The notes beneath the pieces are model-generated. The model was not told the origin of the DNA, made no database searches, and saw only the letters and a program-made list of their open reading frames with translations. Position numbers and translations under genes: made by a program. This document shows, one piece after another, positions 6,040-9,818 of a stretch of 9,818 bases of DNA (the first letter of the stretch is position 1; every line of letters begins with the position of its first letter). Source of the DNA: Pseudomonadota bacterium (GTDB taxonomy: Bacteria; Pseudomonadota; Gammaproteobacteria; Burkholderiales; Burkholderiaceae_C); the NCBI GenBank assembly GCA_023436025.1, contig JAEZKX010000221.1, positions 1-9,818 of the forward strand, read 5' to 3'.

Positions 6040-6101
6040 CCCGCGAGTGTGGTCGGGTAGGAGCGGGGAGGGCTGTAGGCGAAGGCCGCGTCCCTGTTCA
6101 T
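6036..6101 (-). CDS. 21-codon mini-ORF linking the oxidase and the sugar dehydrogenase
   Basis: The ORF starts with an ATG whose last two bases begin the TGA stop of the oxidase subunit I-III gene (ATGA at 6101-6098). It ends in a TGA that overlaps the ATG of the sugar dehydrogenase gene (ATGA at 6039-6036). The 21-residue peptide (MNRDAAFAY..., then Ser/Pro/Arg/Tyr/Thr-rich, ending TTLAG) has no signal or membrane features and no family. It spans almost the whole 58-base gap. A plausible role is to keep ribosomes moving so that translation of the dehydrogenase, which lacks a Shine-Dalgarno, is coupled to the oxidase. It could equally be chance. The purine-rich GGATGGG just before its ATG could serve weakly as a binding site. 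Confidence 0.35.
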   Translation of the reverse strand: MNRDAAFAYSPPRSYPTTLAG

Positions 6102-8599
6102 CCCATCCAACCCGGCAACAGGCGCACCAGCGCGATTCCCGCGATGCCTTGCAGCGTCACGTAATGCCACATCACCGCGCTGTTGTCGAGCGTCGCGCGC
6201 GCATCGGGCCGCAGCCGTCCGGCGAAGGAGCGCGCGATCACGTAGCTGCCCATGACGAACAGGATGGCCGCATGGAAACCCTGCCACGCCAGCAGCGCAC
6301 CGACCGTCGCGCTCCAGGCCTGCGCGGTGGGCGCCAGGCCGGCCTGCAGCTGCGACGCGAGGTCGACCACGAAGGCGCCGATCGAGCAGAGCATGGCCAG
6401 CGCCACCGTGACGCGCAACAGCCCCTGGCGCGGCGCCTTGAGCTGCTGCACCGCGAGCAGCATCGCCGCCGACCCCGCCAGCAGCAGCGCGGCCGACCAG
6501 CCGCCGTGCGCGGGCAGCTGCGCGCCGGGCGGGGGACACACGTCCAGTGCCATCGACACGTGGACGTGCGCAAAGGCCAGCGAGGCGAAGATGCTCGCGT
6601 CCACCGCCGCCAGCACGATCATGGCCCACCAGCTCGGCGACGCGCGGCCGACCGCCACGGTCGGCACCATCACGCGGTCGCCGATCTTCGCGGTCGGCGC
6701 GGGCGGCGGCCGGTCGAGCTGCCACAGCCAGGCCAGGATGGCGGCGATGGAGACCAGGCCGCAGGCGATGGCGCTGGCGTACCAGGCCACGGTGAGCAGC
6801 AGGAAGAAGCCGGCGGTGCCGGCGGCGGCAATCAGGGGCAGCCAGCCGTCGCCGGGGATGCGCATCAGGAAGCGCGGCTGTGCCTGCACCACGCTGGTCA
6901 CGATGGTCTCGCGGCCGCCGAACACGGTGCCGGGCAGCCAGTGGCGGCCGGCCTCCACTTCCGCGGCCAGCGTCGGGCGCGTCCACAGCGGCTCGGCCGA
7001 GTCCACCTGCGGCGTGCTGCGCGCGGCGAACTCCTCCTGCGGCAGCCATTCCAGCGTGCCGGCATGCCACGGGTTGCCGTGGGCCTGCGCGCGCCGGCCC
7101 ATGGTGCGCGCCAGGTCGAGCAGGCACAGCGCCACGCCGCCGGCGAAAACGTAGGCGCCCGCGGTGGAAAGCAGGTTCCACGCTGTCCAGCCCAGGCCGG
7201 CGTCGTAGGTGTACACGCGGCGCGGCATGCCCGCCAGGCCGGCGATGTGCATGGGGAAGAAGGCCAGGTTGAAGCCGGCGAACATCAGGCCGAAGCTCCA
7301 GCGCGCCACCCGTTCGGACATGCGGTGTCCGTTGAAGAAGGGAATCCAGTAGTAGATGCCCGCGAACAGCGGGAACACCATGCCGCCGATCAGCACGTAG
7401 TGCAGGTGGGCGACGACGAAATAGGTGTCGTGCACCTGCCAGTCGAAGGGCAGCACGGCCACCATCACGCCGGTGAGCCCGCCCAGCACGAAAATGAAGT
7501 GGAAGCCCAGCAGGAACAGCGTGGGCGCGTTCAGGCGGACGCGGCCCTTCCAGAAGGTGGCGATCCAGGCGAACACCTGCACCGCGCTGGGGATGGCCAC
7601 GGCGAAGCTGGCCGCCGAGGTCAGGTACAGCGCCCACGGGCCGAGGCCGGCGCTGAACATGTGGTGCATCCACAGGGCGAAGCTGATCGCCCCCACCGCC
7701 GCCAGCGCCCACACCACGGCCATGCGGCCCACCAGCGGCGTCTGCGCCATGGCCGGCACCATCATCGACACCATGCCGGCGGCCGGCAGGAAGATGATGT
7801 AGACCTCGGGATGGCCGAAGAACCAGAACAGGTGCTGCCACAGGATGGGGTCGCCGCCGCGAGCCGGGATGAAGAAGGGCCAGTCGAGCGCGCGCTCCAG
7901 CTCCAGCAGGATGGTGCCGGCGATGATGGCGGGAAAGGCGAACACGATCATCAGCGCGGTCACCAGCATCGCCCAGGCGAACACCGGCATGCGCCGCAGC
8001 GTCATGCCCGGCGCGCGCGTGAACAGGATGCCGATGATCAGCTCGATGGCGCCGGCGATGGCCGAGATCTCGATGAAGCCGATGCCCAGCAGCCACCAGT
8101 CGGCGCCGATGCCGGGCGAATACTCCTTGCTGGTCAGCGGCGGGTACATGAACCAGCCGCCGTCGGGCGAGGCGCCGAAAAAGATGGTGCAGAAGAAGGC
8201 CAGGCCGCCGATCGCGTAGGCCCAGAAGGCATAGGCCGACAGGCGCGGGAACGGCAGGTCGCGCGCGCCCAGCATGTTGGGCAGCAGGTAGACAGCCACC
8301 GCTTCCACCACGGGCACTGCGAACAGGAACATCATCACCGTGCCGTGCATGGTGAAGAGCTGGTTGTACAGCGGCGCCTCGACCAGGCGGCTGTCCGGCA
8401 GCGCGAGCTGCGTGCGCATCACCAGCGCCAGGATGCCCGCGAGCACGAAGAACAGCAGCGCCGTGCCCAGGTAGAAGATGCCGATGTGGCTGTTGTTCAC
8501 CGCGCTCGGGTAGCGCCAGCCGCGCGGCGGCGCCCAGGCGCGGCGCAGCGCCTCCAGTTCGCCGGGCGGGCGCGGCAGGCTGTTGGGCAGCTCGGTCAT
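6098..8599 (-). CDS. Cytochrome c oxidase subunit I-III fusion (A-type heme-copper oxidase)
   Basis: The 833-residue membrane protein joins a subunit I domain (about 25-580) to a subunit III domain (about 650-833) through two helices (about 588-626). It forms the catalytic core of a proton-pumping oxidase. Low-spin heme ligands are His85 and His400; high-spin heme ligand is His398; CuB ligands are His263, His312 and His313. Tyr267 is in place for the His-Tyr cross-link, and Glu265 of GHPEVY marks the A1 type. His390-Asp391 of the Mg site and Arg460-Arg461 near the propionates are kept. The K-channel Lys is replaced by Gln341. The subunit III part has WHYV (His812) and GFHA (775-778), with Asp667 where the family usually has Glu in helix 3. 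The start overlaps the subunit II stop as ATGA. No separate subunit III gene is seen. Confidence 0.93.
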   Translation of the reverse strand: MTELPNSLPRPPGELEALRRAWAPPRGWRYPSAVNNSHIGIFYLGTALLFFVLAGILALVMRTQLALPDSRLVEAPLYNQLFTMHGTVMMFLFAVPVVEAVAVYLLPNMLGARDLPFPRLSAYAFWAYAIGGLAFFCTIFFGASPDGGWFMYPPLTSKEYSPGIGADWWLLGIGFIEISAIAGAIELIIGILFTRAPGMTLRRMPVFAWAMLVTALMIVFAFPAIIAGTILLELERALDWPFFIPARGGDPILWQHLFWFFGHPEVYIIFLPAAGMVSMMVPAMAQTPLVGRMAVVWALAAVGAISFALWMHHMFSAGLGPWALYLTSAASFAVAIPSAVQVFAWIATFWKGRVRLNAPTLFLLGFHFIFVLGGLTGVMVAVLPFDWQVHDTYFVVAHLHYVLIGGMVFPLFAGIYYWIPFFNGHRMSERVARWSFGLMFAGFNLAFFPMHIAGLAGMPRRVYTYDAGLGWTAWNLLSTAGAYVFAGGVALCLLDLARTMGRRAQAHGNPWHAGTLEWLPQEEFAARSTPQVDSAEPLWTRPTLAAEVEAGRHWLPGTVFGGRETIVTSVVQAQPRFLMRIPGDGWLPLIAAAGTAGFFLLLTVAWYASAIACGLVSIAAILAWLWQLDRPPPAPTAKIGDRVMVPTVAVGRASPSWWAMIVLAAVDASIFASLAFAHVHVSMALDVCPPPGAQLPAHGGWSAALLLAGSAAMLLAVQQLKAPRQGLLRVTVALAMLCSIGAFVVDLASQLQAGLAPTAQAWSATVGALLAWQGFHAAILFVMGSYVIARSFAGRLRPDARATLDNSAVMWHYVTLQGIAGIALVRLLPGWMG

Positions 8600-9513
8600 C
8601 GCAGCGATCCCAGCCAGTCGGCCATGGCGTCCAGCGTCGCCGCATCGAGTTGCGGCGACGAAGGCATGCGGGCGCCCGGCTTGGCCTGCTGCACATGCGC
8701 GATCCAGTGCGCGCGCGCGGCCGCGTCGTTGGGCAGGGTGCCGGCGCCCAGGTGCAGGCGGCTGCCCACGTGCGTGAGGTCCGGCCCCAGGCGGCTGTCG
8801 CCGGTGACCCCGCGCACCGTGTGGCAGGCGTCGCAGCGGCGCGCGAGAAAGGCCTCGCGCCCTGCCGCCTGGCGCGCAGTCGCGGGCGGCGTTGCCGGTC
8901 GTGCCTGCGCCGCCAGCCAGGCATCGAAATCCTCCCGCGGCGCGGCCACCACATGCAGCGCCATGCGCGCATGCTGCTCGCCGCAGAACTCCGCGCACTG
9001 GCCGCGGTAGGTGCCGGCGCGGTCTGCCGCCAGCAGCAGGTGCTGCAGCCGGCCCGGCACCATGTCGGTCTTGCCGCCGAGCTGCGGCACCCAGAAGCTG
9101 TGGATCACGTCTTCGCTCGACAGCGCGAGGTAGACCGGCCGGCCGACCGGGATGCGGATCTCGTTGGCGGTGCGGATGTCGGCGCCGGTGGCGGGGTCGC
9201 GGTAGCGCACCTCCCACCACCACATGCGCCCGTGCACGGAAATCACCAGCGCGTCGGCGGGCGGCACCGGCTTCCACGGCGGCGCATGGGCCAGGCTCCA
9301 GGCCAGCAGCGCGACCAGCACCACGCCCGGAAAGACGATGCCGCCGCCCAGCAGCCAGCGGCGCGTGTCCACCGCATCGGCGCGGCGCCGCAGCGAACGC
9401 GCCAGCAGCAGCATCACGCCGGCGAAGATCAGCGTGCCCCCGAGGATGAGCACCCAGCCGATGTCGGCGATGGCCTGCGCCTGCGGGCCCGCGGGGTGCA
9501 GCACGCCGCTCAT
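8596..9513 (-). CDS. Cytochrome c oxidase subunit II with fused cytochrome c domain (caa3 type)
   Basis: This 305-residue protein is the electron-entry subunit of the oxidase. Two membrane helices (about 17-37 and 54-74) anchor a periplasmic domain. The CuA site is complete: His138 in IHSFWVP, then Cys173, Glu175, Cys177, His181 and Met184 in CAEFCGEQHARM. A C-terminal cytochrome c domain follows (about 215-305) with heme motif CDACH (227-231) and likely axial Met283 in ARMPSS. This fused heme is what defines caa3 enzymes: it receives electrons from soluble donors and passes them to CuA. No cleavable signal peptide is apparent, so helix 1 probably serves as the export signal. The start overlaps the stop of the upstream cytochrome c gene as ATGA, and the stop overlaps the subunit I-III start in the same way. 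Confidence 0.93.
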   Translation of the reverse strand: MSGVLHPAGPQAQAIADIGWVLILGGTLIFAGVMLLLARSLRRRADAVDTRRWLLGGGIVFPGVVLVALLAWSLAHAPPWKPVPPADALVISVHGRMWWWEVRYRDPATGADIRTANEIRIPVGRPVYLALSSEDVIHSFWVPQLGGKTDMVPGRLQHLLLAADRAGTYRGQCAEFCGEQHARMALHVVAAPREDFDAWLAAQARPATPPATARQAAGREAFLARRCDACHTVRGVTGDSRLGPDLTHVGSRLHLGAGTLPNDAAARAHWIAHVQQAKPGARMPSSPQLDAATLDAMADWLGSLR

Positions 9514-9818
9514 GGCTGCGCCAGCAGCCAGGCGGCCATGTCGCGCGCGTCGGCGGGCGTGACGCCCATGCTTGGCATGGGCGTGCCGGGCACCAGCGAC
9601 TGCGGCGCCACGATCCACTGCACCAGCACCTGCGGCTCGTTGGGCAGGCACCCGGCGATGTAGCTGCGCAGGCCGAAGTCCGCCAGCGGCTGCGCGACCG
9701 TGCCGCGCGAGGCCGGCACGCCCGCAATGGTGTGGCAGCTGCCGCACTGGTACTGCGCCAGCAGCAGGCGGCCGCGCGCGGCGGCGGCACCGGGCAGCGC
9801 GGGCGGGCCGGGCAGCAC
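9510..9818 (-). CDS. c-type cytochrome, N-terminus cut by the window edge
   Basis: The visible 102 residues make up a class I c-type cytochrome domain with heme-binding CGSCH (visible residues 25-29) and an axial methionine, probably Met81 in GTPMPSMGV, followed by the usual C-terminal helix DMAAWLLA. The frame begins exactly at the last base with GTG, but that is likely just the window edge. Related proteins carry a signal or lipoprotein peptide before the LPGPPALPG linker, so the real start should lie beyond the window. The domain should be periplasmic, or anchored to the inner membrane if the missing part is a lipoprotein signal. The stop overlaps the start of oxidase subunit II as ATGA, implying that this cytochrome is made with, and donates electrons to, the caa3 oxidase. 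The extra Cys57 (in IAGCLPN) is not part of a heme motif. Confidence 0.88.
   Translation of the reverse strand: MLPGPPALPGAAAARGRLLLAQYQCGSCHTIAGVPASRGTVAQPLADFGLRSYIAGCLPNEPQVLVQWIVAPQSLVPGTPMPSMGVTPADARDMAAWLLAQP

Noticed and set aside
6036..8972. A long minus-strand frame of about 978 codons overlapping the oxidase genes in another frame
   Set aside because: The product is Arg/Ala/Pro-rich without domains, and the competing frame encodes subunits I-III and II with all cofactor ligands. Only its last 21 codons, between ATGA junctions, were kept as a possible mini-ORF.
5804..9010. A very long plus-strand open frame (over 1000 codons) opposite the oxidase genes
   Set aside because: Its translation is rich in Arg, His, Gln and Gly with no recognisable domain. 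It is antisense to clearly identified oxidase genes and arises from high-GC codon bias, which removes stops in that frame.

Overview
The window is very GC-rich, densely packed and codon-biased toward G/C in third positions. Gene content (caa3-type oxidase with a fused subunit I/III, DUF2164, DUF192, KTSC, an FYGW-type MFS carrier) suggests a betaproteobacterium of the Comamonadaceae type (Ramlibacter/Variovorax-like). That placement comes from family recall, not from a database search.

Layout. Positions 1-491 (+): the tail of an ornithine cyclodeaminase/mu-crystallin family gene, joined by an ATGA overlap to a RidA-family imine deaminase. Positions 488-775 (-): a small unknown gene convergent with ridA; the two stop codons share the four bases CTAG. 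Positions 809-1561 (+): a DUF2164 gene and a DUF192 gene. Positions 1734-3023 (-): a 12-TM MFS transporter with a GTG start, preceded at 3095-3457 (-) by an exported Ala/Gly/Thr-rich protein with a lysine-rich tail. Positions 3605-3871 (+): a KTSC-domain protein, divergent from the exported protein.

Positions 9818-3910 (-) form one long unidirectional block that reads like an operon: a c-type cytochrome (cut by the window edge), cytochrome oxidase subunit II with CuA and its own heme c, a subunit I-III fusion, a 21-codon mini-ORF, a secreted PQQ-type sugar dehydrogenase and a ZIP-like membrane protein. Four successive junctions are 4-base ATGA stop/start overlaps. The inferred logic is a periplasmic electron circuit: the sugar dehydrogenase oxidises a substrate outside the cytoplasm, electrons pass through c-type hemes, and the caa3-type oxidase reduces oxygen.

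Most notable points: the oxidase keeps all heme and copper ligands but lacks the canonical K-channel lysine and several D-channel polar residues; a 21-codon ORF is linked by ATGA at both ends between the oxidase and the dehydrogenase; and the ZIP-like protein has acidic residues where ZIP transporters normally have their metal-binding histidines. No RNA gene, insertion sequence, CRISPR array or phage feature was seen, and nothing clearly amounts to a wholly new system.
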